From Flaccisagitta enflata (Eukaryota > Chaetognatha > Sagittoidea > Aphragmophora), in contig OZ231127.1 in NCBI GenBank assembly GCA_965153355.1, positions 72,912,001 to 72,976,000 on the forward strand: a stretch of DNA of 64,000 nucleotides. Reading direction: 5' to 3'. Positions within the stretch are counted from its first letter, which is position 1, and every line of letters begins with the position of its first letter. The notes beneath the pieces were generated by a model. The model was not told the DNA's origin and searched no databases. It worked only from the letters and a program-made list of their open reading frames with translations. Of the stretch, positions 22,740 to 34,929 are shown piece by piece. The position numbers were made by a program, and so were the translations under genes.

Positions 22740-23045
22740 GTACTAGTCATCTAAAGATGGCATGTGGTCAACGGTACCCGATGCCCTGCTCGGGGTGATT
22801 AGGTGCAGGTGAAGTAGTGGAGTGAGAGAAGGGCTGCGGCCCCAAAAGGCCTTCGAAGGACACAGGGATGAATTTCAAGACATTCTTAGAAGGCAGATTT
22901 TAGGCCTGGTGGGCAGATTTGTGGTCTGGAGAGCGGATTTGAGGTCGGGATGGTCTGATTTGAGGGCTTAGAGGGCCAAAATAAGGCCTGAGAGTGCTGT
23001 TTCGAGGCCCCGATGGCCAATGGAGAGGGGGGGGGGACAGAAAAA
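22740..23045 (-). repeat. Dispersed GAGGC/GGCCTC repeat fragment
   Basis: GTCAACGGTACCCGATGCCC followed by degenerate units of about 20 bases (GATTTGAGG, AGAGGGCC, CGAGGCCC) is the reverse-strand version of the units at 47805-47960 and 62915-63045. Confidence 0.55.
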
Positions 23046-23132
23046 CAGACAGAGGAAAGAAAGAAAGAAAGAAAGAAAGAAAGAAAATAAGAAAGAAAGA
23101 AAGAATATTGTATTGTGTGCAAATTGTCATAC

Positions 23133-23537
23133 AACTTGGAAATGCGAAATTGAGTACAAAAACGCGAATTTTCGATCGAGACATCGACCTTCTTCAGGCT
23201 AAGAAAGATTAGAAATGAGAATAGGAGAAGAGAGAGAGAGAGAAAGAGAGAGAGATTGTTGACACAAGTGGGTGAGAGTGTTCACAAATCTTTCACTTTC
23301 GATACCATCCGTAGCGGTCATTTTTCATTGTCATTTCCACGAAAAAAAAGTAGAAAAAAAAAAAAGATTGCGCAGAGGACCTCAGCATGCAGCGGCTTTT
23401 ATATACTTAAACAGCAGCGGTAGCTGCAGCAGCTGCAGCAATGATGAATCACGTTAATGTTTAGTTGACCCATAAATGCACACTGCAAACTCGATCGCAT
23501 CAGGAAAAACCGCAGACGGAGTGACGTTCTCTGCCAT
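23133..23537 (-). CDS. Candidate minus-strand gene, first two exons
   Basis: Exon 1 starts at ATG 23537 in context AAAATGG and encodes MAENVTPSAVFPDAIEFA; possible phase-2 donors are at 23469 (GTCAAC) and a little upstream (GTGCAT). Exon 2 starts at 23198 after a pyrimidine tract with (CT)n and TCTTTCTTAG, also in phase 2, and encodes LKKVDVSIENSRFCTQFRIS up to a GTATGA donor at 23132. Further exons are not identified. Composition looks like real protein, but I recognise no family. Confidence 0.35.
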
Positions 23538-23856
23538 TTTGTGGGATAACAACTATTTGCGCCAAGATAATTGCTGTAATTATAGTACTTCTCGGCTACC
23601 GACCCCGTTTTTCTTGCTCAATATTTCCATCTATAAGAGGTCATGGCCGTACGTTGGTTGAAATGCGCAAAACGACCGATTCTTACATCTTTCTTCATTA
23701 CCTCATTCATTCCTTTTTTCAACATGTTCGTTCACAAATTCATGATCAGCGAGGCGCACAAATTGGCCATAACATGGCCTCGTTTTAGTTGAAAAGCAAG
23801 ATATGATCGCTATTTCAAATAAAATTTGGTCAGACCGTCAAAACAATTACGTGTAG
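23538..23856. other. Interval upstream of the candidate gene
   Basis: No repeat or gene recognised. It would contain the promoter of the minus-strand candidate starting at 23537; no TATA or CCAAT arrangement stands out. Confidence 0.3.
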
Positions 23857-23982
23857 TTTTTATGTGCGACAACGCAGATCAATAAGAGGCTTTGTCCGTC
23901 GGTTGGTAGGTTGGTCGGTCGGATAACGTATTCGTTCGATAATCAACACGTCGCTCATATTTGGCTCCTTGGCCTTGTTTTG
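23857..23982 (+). mobile_element. Hairpin-headed element, short subtype
   Basis: TTTTTATGTGCGACAACGCAG head, AATAAGAGGCTTTGTCCGTC, (GGTTGGTA)/(GGTC) repeats, GTCGCTCATATTTGG distal motif and CTTGGCCTTGTTTT end. It has the same layout as 42721-42852 with a different stem sequence. Confidence 0.65.
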
Positions 23983-24009
23983 TCACTCTCTGCTCTTGGC
24001 CAAGTGATA

Positions 24010-24653
24010 ACGGGTGGTCAAAAAAAAAGTGACCAAGCTAGAATTTTCTCCAATAGGTTTTGATTTTTTTTGTAAGTTAGTATTTTAAAAATGAAATATA
24101 GTATATAAAAAAAAATGAATTTTTTTGATTTTTTCAAACACATAACTATATAAATATAAAAAAGTAAAATGTTTGCATAGATCAGTAATAACATAAATAT
24201 CAGCTAATTCTAAAAAACACATACCTTAACTAGGTCATGTCTGATATGAACACAATTAATTGTCAGTCTCCAAGCTTTGGTTAAAGAGATTTGAATAGAA
24301 AACAAAAGAATGTTTTTAAGAAGTATCTTTTGTTTTGTTGTATGCATGTATTTTTAAAATTTTTCTTAGATTTTTTACAAGGTTTCAAGTCATCCTTAAC
24401 TATAGATAGTGAATATATGAAAAAATTTTAGTTTTTTTACAAAAAATTTTTTCAAAAAATCAAAGCGGTCCAAAATTAAATTGAGTCAATTGTAAATAGC
24501 TCCAAATGTAAAAAAAATATACAAAAATCACAATAATGAAAAAAATTTTCCCGCACCATATCTTTTTAGCAAAAAAAGAATTTTTCTCATAAACATTTTT
24601 TTATAAAAGATATAAGTAAACAAAAAAAAACACTTTTTTTTTTGACCACCCGT
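24010..24653. mobile_element. Tc1/mariner-type MITE with TA target duplication
   Basis: Terminal inverted repeats ACGGGTGGTCAAAAAAAAA and its complement run 22-24 bases, and TA dinucleotides flank both ends (24008-24009, 24654-24655). TA duplication is the mark of Tc1/mariner transposases. The 644-bp body is AT-rich with no ORF, so it is non-autonomous. Confidence 0.85.
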
Positions 24654-24655
24654 TA

Positions 24656-25150
24656 CTTTTTATGAAAGTTGGACAACATTACTACTCAAAAATATCTAAA
24701 TTAAGGACAAGTGCCTTTGGAGCTCTTACTGGTGTTTAATCCGGACCCATCACAACTATCCTTTAAATTTCTGAAAAATTATTCTCTCTTCAGAAATTAT
24801 CATAGGACTTGTCAAAAGTTATGCAACATTTAGAAAAGGGTAACCAATTTCTTTCTATACATGAGATATGCAGACCACAAGAAAACACTTGATAAATATG
24901 GCGACCGCATGAAAAGACCATATCCATCTGGGCACCTTCTTATACTCCTCATATACCAAAGATAGCAAGAAATTCAAACTCTCTTCCTCCTGAAACAACC
25001 CTCTCAAAAATCCTTTGTCAACCCCAAAATCTTGAATTCAAAATTTCTGTAGTATTTCATTCCATTTGTTAAAAATGTCAAATCACCTCAGGATGAACTA
25101 GTTACCAAAAGATAAGCTATTTACCAGAGGCAATGTTGTAAAAAAACATA
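24656..25150. repeat. Dispersed repeat shared with 54988-55385
   Basis: ATGAAAGTTGGACAACATT, then TGGTGTTTAATCCGGAC and CACAACTATCCTTTAAA, and later ACATACCCTTA, match the segment at 55 kb in order. Class unknown. Confidence 0.55.
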
Positions 25151-25199
25151 CCCTTAAGATGTAATTGTAGGTAGTCTTGCATTATTTTTTTACTTCCTT

Positions 25200-25657
25200 A
25201 CTTCATGTACGATGTTGAGTGGGTGGTTATTGATTGACGACTGAGTATTCTGAGGAAAGGGAGGAACGAATAAAAGGAGGAAAAGGGAAAAAAGGATTTT
25301 AAGAAAAAGGAGAGATAGCGAGAAAGAAAAAGAACCATCCAAGCGGCCGATGTTGGTGAAATAAAATCGAGTTTTTGAAAGTTTGGACTTTTGGTAAGGT
25401 GAACCACTTCAGTTTTTAAGAGCTGAAATAAAAAATGGGGACATTCAGCAATTTTGGAAAAGGTTTTGGTAGTTTTTAGTTGTCTGGCGTTAGTCTGGCG
25501 TTAGTTGTGGAATTGTGGTGAAGGCCTTGGATTTGGTATCTTTTGGATTTGGGGGATGTCTTGTCAAGGCATAAACTGTAGCTCTTAACACCGATCTGTT
25601 TTTACGTGGGAGGTGGGAATAGTGGTAGGAGAAAGGAGATAGGGGGACGATATGGTT

Positions 25658-25708
<51 letters not shown>

Positions 25709-26490
25709 CACAGATATGTAGGCAAAAGCGCACAGAGAAAAAGGGACAAAGTTTTCCACCAATGACGACAAACGGCATCTGCTACATCTGCTATCTGGTG
25801 GGCAAAATTTAACCTTTTTCTTCCATCGATAGAATTCTGGAAGAGATGATTACCCAAGTTGCCGAGAATGGAAAGATAACCTCGTCATTTCTTTGTCAGT
25901 GCATTCATGCATGCCATTTTCATAAAAGAAGAAAAGGAAAATCTTTTTGCTCTTAGATGTGATACTCTGGGGGAGGCTTTGCATCGGAGAACTGAGCAGA
26001 AGAAATAACTGAATAGGAAAAGCGAGCGAAAGAAATTTGTAGAGATACCACCAGAAGCGCGTGGGAAGAGGGGGCGGATCTGCGGTTGGTCGAGGGGGGG
26101 AAATATGGTTGGGAATAAGCTGGAGTTTCTAAGGTCGAAAGGAGTCGGCCAGGTAAACGCGAATGATACTTGAGCAGGGGTGAGATGGTCGTAGAAAGTG
26201 GGCGAGAGAAGGGCTGGGAAGACGGAAGGGGAGGGGGCCATGAAACTTAATTCATTTTAAGATTTTACAAAATTACAGTAAAGAAGGCAATAGGTAAGAA
26301 ACGGTCATTCAGACGGAACTATCATTTCCCATTTATGAAGTATTGTAACCATTTCCCATTTATGAAACATTGTAACCAAAACTCTATGGACATGGACTGA
26401 ATATTAATGAGTGGAGGGGAAGTGGGGTCGGACATGAAAAGTTAGGTTGAGTTGAAGGCTGGTTGTCGTTGTTGAGGGTTCAGGTGGGGC
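25200..26490. other. Interval with (GA)n and no firm gene
   Basis: (GA)n at 25659-25706. On the minus strand 25707-25850 is open with protein-like composition (LNFAHQIADVADAVCRHWW) next to what would be a (CT)n tract, but start and splice sites do not fit. A 27-bp direct duplication (CATTTCCCATTTATGAAG type) lies at 26323-26376. Confidence 0.35.
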
Positions 26491-26492
26491 AG

Positions 26493-26737
<245 letters not shown>

Positions 26738-26981
26738 AGCTGTTGTTGTGGGGGTGGGGTCTGGTGCAGTGCAGTGAAGAGAGGCAGATCACAGAAGAGT
26801 AGTGTTATGTGGTATCCAGGGCCGTGGAGAGAAATGGCGGGCCCCCCTTCTGGCCCATATGGCCGGGCCCCCCTTAGCCCCCTTCCGTGTCTACCCACCT
26901 TCCCTTTACATCTTAGATTTTCAATTTTGTATCATCAACACATCGCTTTTAAAATTGCTCAAACTTCTGCCTCTATACATT

Positions 26982-27465
26982 ACACGCACTTGACTGAGTA
27001 ACAACGTTGAGGCTCAAAATGTCAAAAAAATAAGAACATTTGTAGCAACATCGTCAGCCTCAGAAAATCAAAAATATAACATTATAACAACATTTCAGCC
27101 TCATGTCCTACCAATAATAACTTTTCTCTTAGATTCGCTATAATTTCCGTTGCATTCAATTGTAACATGCGGCGGTTTTGAAGAAGGGGTGGTTTTTTCT
27201 TCTGTATTTTAGTTATAACAACATTTTGTTCCTTATTTTGAATGGTTGTTCTCCTTTATTTCATTCCTACCCTAGATCCCTTTCATTCCAGAGAAAGCAG
27301 CGAAAGGAATGGAAGCACAGACATCCTAATCAATTGTTACATTAAAAGATTGATGAGAAAAAAATAACAACAGTTTAGCAACGGTTTCAGCCTCATATCG
27401 TCATTCAAATAACAACATTGAGCCTCAGAAAAAAATAACCCGTTGTTACTCATTCAAGTGCGTGT
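26982..27465. mobile_element. Nested element with 25-bp inverted ends
   Basis: ACACGCACTTGACTGAGTAA at the left and its complement at 27441-27465 (one mismatch over 25 bases) bound a 484-bp non-coding segment with GAGGCTC...GAGCCTC just inside. It is absent from the hAT copy at 14 kb. Confidence 0.6.
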
Positions 27466-27970
27466 AGATGTTGTCTATACTTGGAAATACAGGAGCCCTC
27501 ATATCATAACTACCATTTGCGCCAATGAAATGAAACTGTGTATGTATAATGCTTATGTCCTATACAGTTGACGATGGGGTATGGCAGCTCTGTGGATAGA
27601 AAATTCTTTTGAATATACTAAATCATATTAGCTCCCTTAGAACAGTTGTTGGAATTGGTCTAGTGGTTAACTCACTTCACTTCAGATTTATCATGATCAG
27701 TTTATTTCTTTGAAGGTTCCAGGTTCGAATCCCAGGCTGGTTTTGCAATTAAAACAAATAGATGAAGCTGAAATTCTGCCATAAAAGTGATTGATCCTGA
27801 TGTTTTATACAAAAAGTTTTTTTTGTAAGGTAAGCCGTAGGGGGATGCCATACCCCATCGTCAACCCCTTAAGGTCTATACATTACACCAACAAGATATC
27901 AGTCCCCTTATTGTACTGATGCTCAGGTTATGAGCTCCCTCGTATTTCCAAGTCTAGACGACATCTACTG
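27463..27970. mobile_element. Nested palindromic element with a tRNA-like core
   Basis: Outer arms GTAGATGTTGTCTATACTTG and the complement at 27950-27968 are imperfectly inverted. Inner arms GTTGACGATGGGGTATGGCA (27567-27586) and 27846-27865 are perfect 20-base complements. The loop carries a tRNA-like promoter. A 14-bp direct repeat TCTATACATTACAC lies at 26972 and 27875. Confidence 0.6.
27649..27742 (+). pseudogene. tRNA-like sequence (pol III A and B boxes)
   Basis: TGGTCTAGTGG at 27656 fits the A box and GGTTCGAATCC at 27722 is a perfect B box, with CTTCA...TGAAG as a possible anticodon stem. The A-B distance is about 20 bases too long for an intronless tRNA, and neither the acceptor nor the T stem pairs well. 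A tRNA pseudogene or SINE-like promoter is likelier than a functional tRNA. Confidence 0.4.
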
Positions 27971-28474
27971 TATCTGTTTATAGAAAATTTTACCTTTTTT
28001 TTCAATAAGATAAAAAAATCAGTAAAACAGCTATGCCAGATTGCAAGTATTGGCAGAAGTTAGAGCACTGAATAGCAAAAACTTTCAAAAATACAAAGAT
28101 TTTCAAAATACTGTCAGTAAATTTAAAAAATGTCAATAGAAATCATTTATCACCTTAGCAAGAGCTCAAATTTGACTGAATCAGTGGCCTTTTTAAAGGT
28201 AATTTTTGAAAAGGTTGGTATTTGAAATTATATCAATAAGATCTGATTTGATCTAAATAGACTTGTTAAGTCCAAAAAGGCCCAAGCATGATTGAATCAA
28301 AATTGGATCATAATCATTAACTCTTTTTACCTTTCCCTTTTTTTATCTTTTTTTGCATTTCTTTTTTTTTCTTCTTCTTTTTATTTTTCTTTTTTTTTTC
28401 AGGCCCCTCTGGGCCCCCCTGGGGCCCGGGCCCCTCTTCTCAGAGGGGGGTGGACCCCCCTCTCCACGGCTCTG

Positions 28475-28764
28475 GTGGTATCGGCTCGGGTCAGAAGCGG
28501 ACACCAAAGACTATGGTTTAGACAAGAGCGAAAGTAAAGAAAATGGCAAAAGAAAAACAGAATTCCGGCAAAAATGGCAGAGAAAAACTCATTGAAATAC
28601 AAAGAGTGACTGCAGTAAAATGAAAAGGAAAAAGTAGACAAATAAGTTAGTGCACAGTAGTCATAAAGAGAAAAATTCTCCCACTGTCCTCCTTTCTAAA
28701 AAAACGCGAAAGAGAGAGAGAGAGACGGAGAAGCTTAAACAAGTGACGCGGGGTCACAATATCG
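28475..28764. other. Interval without a recognised gene
   Basis: A-rich sequence on the + strand. No exon or repeat recognised. Confidence 0.3.
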
Positions 28765-28963
28765 TTGTGAACGGGTGGGCAGGGGCATAAAACCCCCTCC
28801 ATAACCTCCCCCACCCAATGCTCACTCATACACAAGGACAATCATAATCGTGCATTTTCACTCTCGATCTTGATAAAAGACCTGATCATCATGGACGGAC
28901 AAACGGACGGACCGATGGATGGACAAAGACTCTTAAACAGTTGCGTGTCCGCAACTAAAAATG
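28765..28963 (-). mobile_element. Hairpin-headed element
   Basis: GGGTGGGCAGGGGC, (GGAC)n, GACAAAGACTCTTAAAC and hairpin AGTTGCG-TGTC-CGCAACT before AAAAA. The distal motif has drifted. Confidence 0.65.
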
Positions 28964-29127
28964 GTTGAATGATGGAGGAAATGCAAAAACTGAGAAACAA
29001 TAAAAGATCCATTGGGCGAAGTAGCTTCAGTAAGAGAAATAAAGATTAGCGCTGGGGAAGTAAAAGGTCCTAAGATAAAAGAAGAGGTCAAAAGCGTGTT
29101 TTGTACAATCGAGACATTCGTTTGTGG

Positions 29128-29637
29128 TGATATGCCGGGGTAGGCGGGAGGATGCTATCGTCAGGGTCCAGGGGTAGAATGCTCAAAGATGGGGTGCCTG
29201 CCAAAAACTCATAGAGAAAATCCCTAAAAGCCCGCGGGGAGAATGTACTGAGAAAGAAACCCAAACTAGGCAAATGATACATGCTATAGACCTAAGAAAG
29301 ACCCTAAGACCTAATGAATCTGTCATCTCTGCATAACTAGCCTAAGAGGGGGGGGGAACCTAAGAATAAGGTCAATCCTAAGGGGAGAGAGGTGATATCC
29401 AGGTGGACATCTTGCTCAGGGAGAATGAGACGCCAGGGGAAGGGGAGTGGCCTCTCCCAGACTGCAGCCACACCTCCCTTAAGTAGGCCAAAGTGGGGAA
29501 GATGAAGCCACGGAAGAGGAGGTCCCAAGGCAATAGCCAGAGAGAGAAGGAGAAGGTAGGGCAAAGCCGGCAAGGGAAAGGGAAGGACCCAACCCAGATA
29601 TCAGAGAGGGTAAGAAGGGGAAACGCGCGGCACTACA
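29128..29637 (-). repeat. LTR 1 (3' LTR of the array)
   Basis: 510 bp from TGATATGCCGGGG to GCGGCACTACA. Nearly identical to LTR 3, with only scattered differences. Confidence 0.75.
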
Positions 29638-29656
29638 GTTGCTCCCCCTCTCGCCG
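29638..29656 (-). promoter_or_regulatory. Polypurine tract
   Basis: On the minus strand GCGAGAGGGGGAGCAAC immediately precedes the TGTAGTG start of the LTR, the position where plus-strand priming occurs in LTR retroelements. The upstream reading DAEDIVSARGGAT recalls the end of a gypsy-type pol, but a stop codon lies close upstream. Confidence 0.5.
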
Positions 29657-32651
29657 AGACGATGTCCTCAGCGTCAAAATGAGTAGCTTATCCTAAGACA
29701 AAGAGACCCCCATCCTTTCACCAAAAATATGTACGTAACCGTAAATAATGATACCAGCACATGTGTGCTGAAGAGTCCGCGCTGCACCACGTAATCAACG
29801 CAAAGAGCAATAATCACATCCAACTATGCAATGTGTGTTATGCGGCACAAAATAAAACGCAATTACAAATCAGCCAACATGAGAAATAATAATCACGACC
29901 GACAATGCGATGTCTCCAAATGACGTCATCAATAATGGACAGGAAAATAGTGAAAAAGCAATACCACGTAACAGTAGTACAATGTGGGTATGCCTATAAA
30001 CATACAAACGGCGAAGTATCACTCATGTCCCAAGCGAGAATACATTTACAATCAGAAACCGTGAAAAGATGCTAGCGAGGTCGTCCAATGTATCAAATTT
30101 CGTCGAAGAGAGGAATCCTAAGATCGGTTCTGAAGCGCACTCTCCTTGCCGCGTCATTGCAATTCGTTCGTCCTGGCCATTAATTTGTAGGCGCGCCAAT
30201 GCGTGTACTGACATAAACGCCGACCCAGCATGTATTGACTTGGACATGGCATGACCAGATCAGTTCTGGAACAAAAGCACAGACGGGCACATTAACGAAC
30301 AAACATGTGAACAAACAGCGAACAAATGAACAAACTTGAGAACAAACGCAGACATACCAACCGACGAACGCCAAATGAGTGCGCGCAAATGAGCGAGCAT
30401 ATGTGGACAAGTGAAGCAACAAGCACAGAATAAGTGGGCAAACGAGCGAGTGAGCAAACCTGGTCATTTCCTGTCCAACATGTGGCCAAACCCAATCCTT
30501 GAAAATTCGAGAACAAGGGCGCGCTTCCAAAGCTGCGTCGCACAGTCGCCGCTCGATTTTTCCCATCGTTTTCTTCCGTTCTTCCACTTGGTTGCAACAG
30601 CAGGCTCAACGAGGTATCCATCTACAATGCCGTGTCTTGACCTGCTGAACGAGGACGCAAATAAGGGAATGAGCAAGCATGTGAATGAATAAATGGTCGA
30701 CCACAAAATAGCGAGCAAAACAAGCAATCACATGATTGAGTGAACAAGCTTATCAGGTCATGACACGGTTAAAGCACGCGCGGCGACGGCCAGAAAATTT
30801 TGCCTACATAGGCAACTAAATATGACGCAATCCGCGGGGAGAGAATACATGGTGACCATGTAAATCCGAGACAAACAAAACAGGAAAAAAAAAACAAACA
30901 GAAACGAGAGCAAGGAAAAAAAACACAACAAAAACAAGAAAAAAAACAAGGGCAAGAAACAACGACCGCGAAAAAAAAAATGAAGCGAAACAAAAACAAA
31001 CAAAAATGCCAAAACGTAAGGACCAAAAAAACAAACAAAAAAACCAGACAAACAAACCGAGACAAAGAAGCAACGACAGCAACAACAACCATAACAATAA
31101 CAACAACCACAACAACAACAATGAGAGCAACAAGAACAAAAATTACAACAATAAAAATAAAAACCACAAAAACAGGAATAACGATAACAGAAATAACAAC
31201 AAAAATGATAATAACAACAATAACAATAGTAACAATAATAACGATCACGATAACAACAACAAATGACAATAATGATACCGATAAAAAAAAAATAATAATA
31301 ATAATAATAACAATAATAATAATGATTATAATTATATTAATAATAATATTTTTAATAATATCAATAGTAATATTAAAATAAGAATGTGACAGAAATAATG
31401 ATAATCATGGGGGGGGGGGGTCGGGGATGGTTAAAAAGGTCAAATGGGTGGAAGTTTAAGCTTGAGCAGAGGACACACATGCGAGTTCGTTTGGAGGCGG
31501 TGGTCCTTTTTAAGACAAACCGAACCAGTGACCCATGCATCTTGACATCAGCGACTCGTGCAGACAGCAGAGACCGTGTACAGTGTACACTTACGAACAA
31601 ACAAACCCAACTCGGGCAAACAAAACACGTTTAGCATCCCGGTCCAAACAGAATGGCAGGAACACTCATCTGTTATTGTTTTCACCTAAACTAAGATGCC
31701 CGAACGCGTAGCCCCCATCATTTCTCCCAAATCAAGGTAACAACCTAACGGACAGACGAACAAAAGAGCCTACAGCCAGCGTGTTGACGAAAGGGTCCAG
31801 AATTCTGCCCAAGTGGGCAACTGTTATCCACCTGCAGCCCACGATCTTGTCAAAAATAGCGCGGTGCCGATTAGTCTTCAAAATCTGCCCATATGGGCAA
31901 CTGATACATACCCAAACGTCACGTCCACGCCAGGTTTAACCTAGCGAATTTGACGGGGAAAAACTCAACCAAATAAAAGAATGAATTCAAAACGCCAATG
32001 TGAGGGGAATTACTAAATCGGGAATCGAGTAAGGGGAATGAATGTCCAAACAAAGGTAAATATACAAAGAAACGAATCATTGAAGTGAACGGGGAGCTTT
32101 AGGTAAGGGGAAAATGAAATTGACGAGACGGGAAACAGTGGGGAGAGATCGAGGAATAAAAACAACGTCGAAGGGGGCAACCAATATGAGCGAGAATCCT
32201 GTTACCAGGCGCCAAATCAAGGGGAAAAAAAGTAGGGAAAAACGTCCAAGGACAAAAGAAAAGAGCAAGAGAAAGAGAATAGTAAAGTAAAGAGAAATAA
32301 AGCGCGAGGGGAAAAAATGTGGGCGAAGCTAACAGGGAACGAAAAAAAAAACATACAAAAAGAGGGGGGTGGGGGGACAAATGCAGAACTTACGGACACG
32401 TCAAAAGCAGCAGCAACAGCGTAAGAGTTCAAAATCTGTCCATATGGACAACTGAAACGGACTCATGCGCGTGTTTGCGTCAGATTCAACTAGTGGGTTC
32501 TGAGAGGAAAGAGAAACGTGCAAAACCAAATAAACAAAGGTGCAATAAGGGGAGGGGGAATATTAAGACAGGTGCGCGGTGTAAAAAAAACGCAGGGAGG
32601 GGGGCAAATATAAATCATAACAAAACATGAACACAATAATAATAAAAAGTA

Positions 32652-32803
32652 AACAGGCGGATACACGCCCACCTGAAGTGCGGACGTGTGGGCAGGGGCG
32701 GATATGCGCGTTTCCACCGGCTAGTGTCCCGCGACGGGCGGACAGAAGCGAAGCAGACGGACGGACAAAGCCTCTTATAGAGTTGCGTGTCCACGCAACA
32801 AAG
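32652..32803 (-). mobile_element. Hairpin-headed element inside internal region 1
   Basis: CGGATACACGCCC, GTGCGGACGTGTGGGCAGG, (GGAC)n, AAAGCCTCTTATAGAG and TTGCGTGTCCACGCAAC. Its orthologous copy is at 38395-38545, so it inserted before the array was duplicated. Confidence 0.65.
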
Positions 32804-32850
32804 CAAACAGACAAACCATGGATAGACAAACTGATCAGAAATAGTTCAGC

Positions 32851-33153
32851 GGACAAGCGATGGGACAAGCGATGGGACAACGCGATAGGACAAGCGATAG
32901 GACCAACGCGATAGGACCAACGCGATAGGACAAACGATAGGACGCTAAGCGCGATAAGACAAACGCGATAGGACAAACGCCTGACCGGAACCGACGATAG
33001 GACAAACAGCGATAGGACAAGCGCGACCGGACAGCGATCAGGACTAACGAGATAGGACAAACGAGATAGAACAAACGAGATAGAACAAACGAGATAGAAC
33101 AAACGAGATAGAACAAACGAGGTAGGACAAACGAGGTAGGACAAACGAGATAG
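32851..33153. repeat. GATAGGACAA(A/G)CG minisatellite
   Basis: About two dozen units of 12-16 bases. Translations such as SYLVCPTSFVLSRLF are repeat artefacts. Repeated at 38602-38912 in the second internal region. Confidence 0.85.
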
Positions 33154-34929
33154 GTTGACGGACGGAGAGACATAATAAAGCAAAAAAGAAAAAAAAAAAC
33201 TGACACGTAATCTAAGCCTTTCCCCACAGTGGTCGGCCTAGGACGTTGTTCGATGTCGGAGTTCGAAAAAAAAATAATTCAGGCGCCGGTTGAGATTGAT
33301 CGTTCGCGCAAGAAAAGGAAAGTTTACGAGACACTTACAATGACGGCAGCAGATGTAACATATCGACGTGACAAAAACAATAAGCAATCGAGCAGGGAGA
33401 AAACAAAACACAGAAGAATCAGCCTTGAGATTATCCACGCGAGGTAATTCATGCGACGGAAAGTAACAATAACGGGAAAAGACGCAACGGTTGGGCGTAA
33501 TAAAGACAATGAGCATGTTAGGAGATAAAAAAAACAAGGGGATAAATAGAACCTGCAGTATGTGGTTTTGTTTTGTTTTTTGGGCACTCATGCGGCTTTT
33601 CCCTTTCGCTATCCGTAATTCTCCAATTTTTTCTACTTTCTTTTTGTATTCTATTCTTTTTCTTTATTATTTCTTTTTCTGTGCCTTTTAGGTAAGTCTT
33701 TGTTATTTCCTTTTTCTTTTTTTCTCTTTTTTTTATTAACCTTGGCATGAGTTCTAAAATCTAGAATTTGTCAGTGATAAAAGTAAAAAAATAGTCAGTA
33801 TCTGTATCTTCCTGTCCATAATCATACTACCTTCATTATCTTATATCTTTTTGCATTTGTCTTTTAAATATCTATTAATAATCAATCTATGGCACTATAC
33901 AAATCTTCTGCCAATATCAAGAAACAAATGGATACCATCCCTACAAGCATCAGCCAGTGTTTTGATACCATTGTCCTCTCATTTATCGAGCTGAGTACAT
34001 GTGTACCAATGTCATTACAGCCTTTGTACCAGTGTACAACTGCCAGCAGAATGGTGTCTTGATTTAAGTTGCTGCTTGGTCAAGTTCTGCCAGTAGAAGG
34101 TTGTTTTGGCTAGGTATAATCTCAGTCCTAGCGATGTTCCTGAAGGCAACACGGCAGTTCTATTGGACAGGTGTAATGCGCCATCCGAAGAGATTCGCCA
34201 TTTCAATCCAAGCAGTCAAGACAATCGGGTAAATATTATTCCATGAGATGATGACATGATGAGCGATATGGTAGTTAGGTGATAACGCCGATAAGATGAC
34301 ATATGATTAGATGATTGTGCTTTGGGATGAGGTGGGATTGAAGATGAAAGAGGCGAGCTGAGACAAGAGGGTAATCAGCGTCTTGATAGGTCTCAAAAAT
34401 AATATATGTGAACAAGTCAGAGGCGGATGATAAGTACCCAGGGCATGTGACTGCGAGGCCCATGCCACCTTCCACCATTTGGCGGGAGACTCTTGCTCCT
34501 AACAGTGAGGAGTTTGGATCTGCGTCCCAGCCAGCGGCCTGCAGGGAGTCTGCCGTCTAAGGGGTGAACTAGCGACGGTTTTAAGTGGCGACCGCCAGTG
34601 AGACCCCAGCTACTACAGCCGCGCAGCCTACACTATATTTCACGGATTTAACAGCTGTCGATCAAACTCAAAGTGTAACAAGCGTTCACCTCTTAGGCCC
34701 ATCTATCTTCTGGCATTCTTGAAGCATGTAAAAGGGTAGATGGGCAAAATATCTACCTCAAGAGGCAGGCATAGTCAAGACAGGAGGAGTAAAAATGTGA
34801 GACTTGTGCCTTCTGAAACCTGCAGTGCAGTCTTCAAAAGCTAAATAAAGGGTCCATGTTAATAAAAAAAACAATCTTCCAGATGGGTCCTATTCTCAGC
34901 TAGCTAGGGTGCAGAATAACCAGCACCAC

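Larger units (their letters stand above)
26817..28474. mobile_element. hAT-type element with perfect 8-bp target duplication
   Basis: Begins CAGGGCCGTGGAGAG and ends CTCTCCACGGCTCTG. GTGGTATC occurs immediately outside both ends (26809-26816, 28475-28482). Subterminal GGGCCC-rich blocks on both sides can pair. It shares outer and inner sequence with 14208-14854 but is 1 kb longer because other elements sit inside at about 26978-27985. No transposase ORF. Confidence 0.85.
29638..34929 (-). mobile_element. Internal region 1 of the LTR array
   Basis: 5.29 kb. In + orientation it holds CRE-like TGACGTCA near 29921, AAC/ACA-rich low-complexity sequence (30.9-31.4 kb), a hairpin-headed element (32652-32803) and a GATAGGACAA minisatellite (32851-33153). 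ORFs of up to 220 codons are low-complexity and not credible. Confidence 0.65.

Noticed and set aside
25585-25857. Minus-strand ORF with FAHQIADVADAVCRHWW
   Set aside because: Composition is attractive, but no ATG or acceptor with correct phase was found and the rest is (CT)n translation.
27649-27742. Functional tRNA gene
   Set aside because: A and B boxes are present but the acceptor and T stems do not pair and the spacing is too long, so it is kept only as a tRNA-like pseudogene.
29657-29720. C-terminus of a gypsy-type pol protein
   Set aside because: DAEDIVSARGGAT is suggestive next to the polypurine tract, but a stop codon lies a few codons upstream and no reverse transcriptase or integrase motif was found in the internal region.
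30769-31381. Long Val/Ile- or Asn/Thr-rich ORFs in the LTR element (and 36521-37183)
   Set aside because: Low-complexity AAC/ATA translation, unsupported and open on both strands.
32563-33227. 206-codon minus-strand ORF with SYLVCPTSFVLSRLF repeats
   Set aside because: Translation of the GATAGGACAA minisatellite and of a mobile element.
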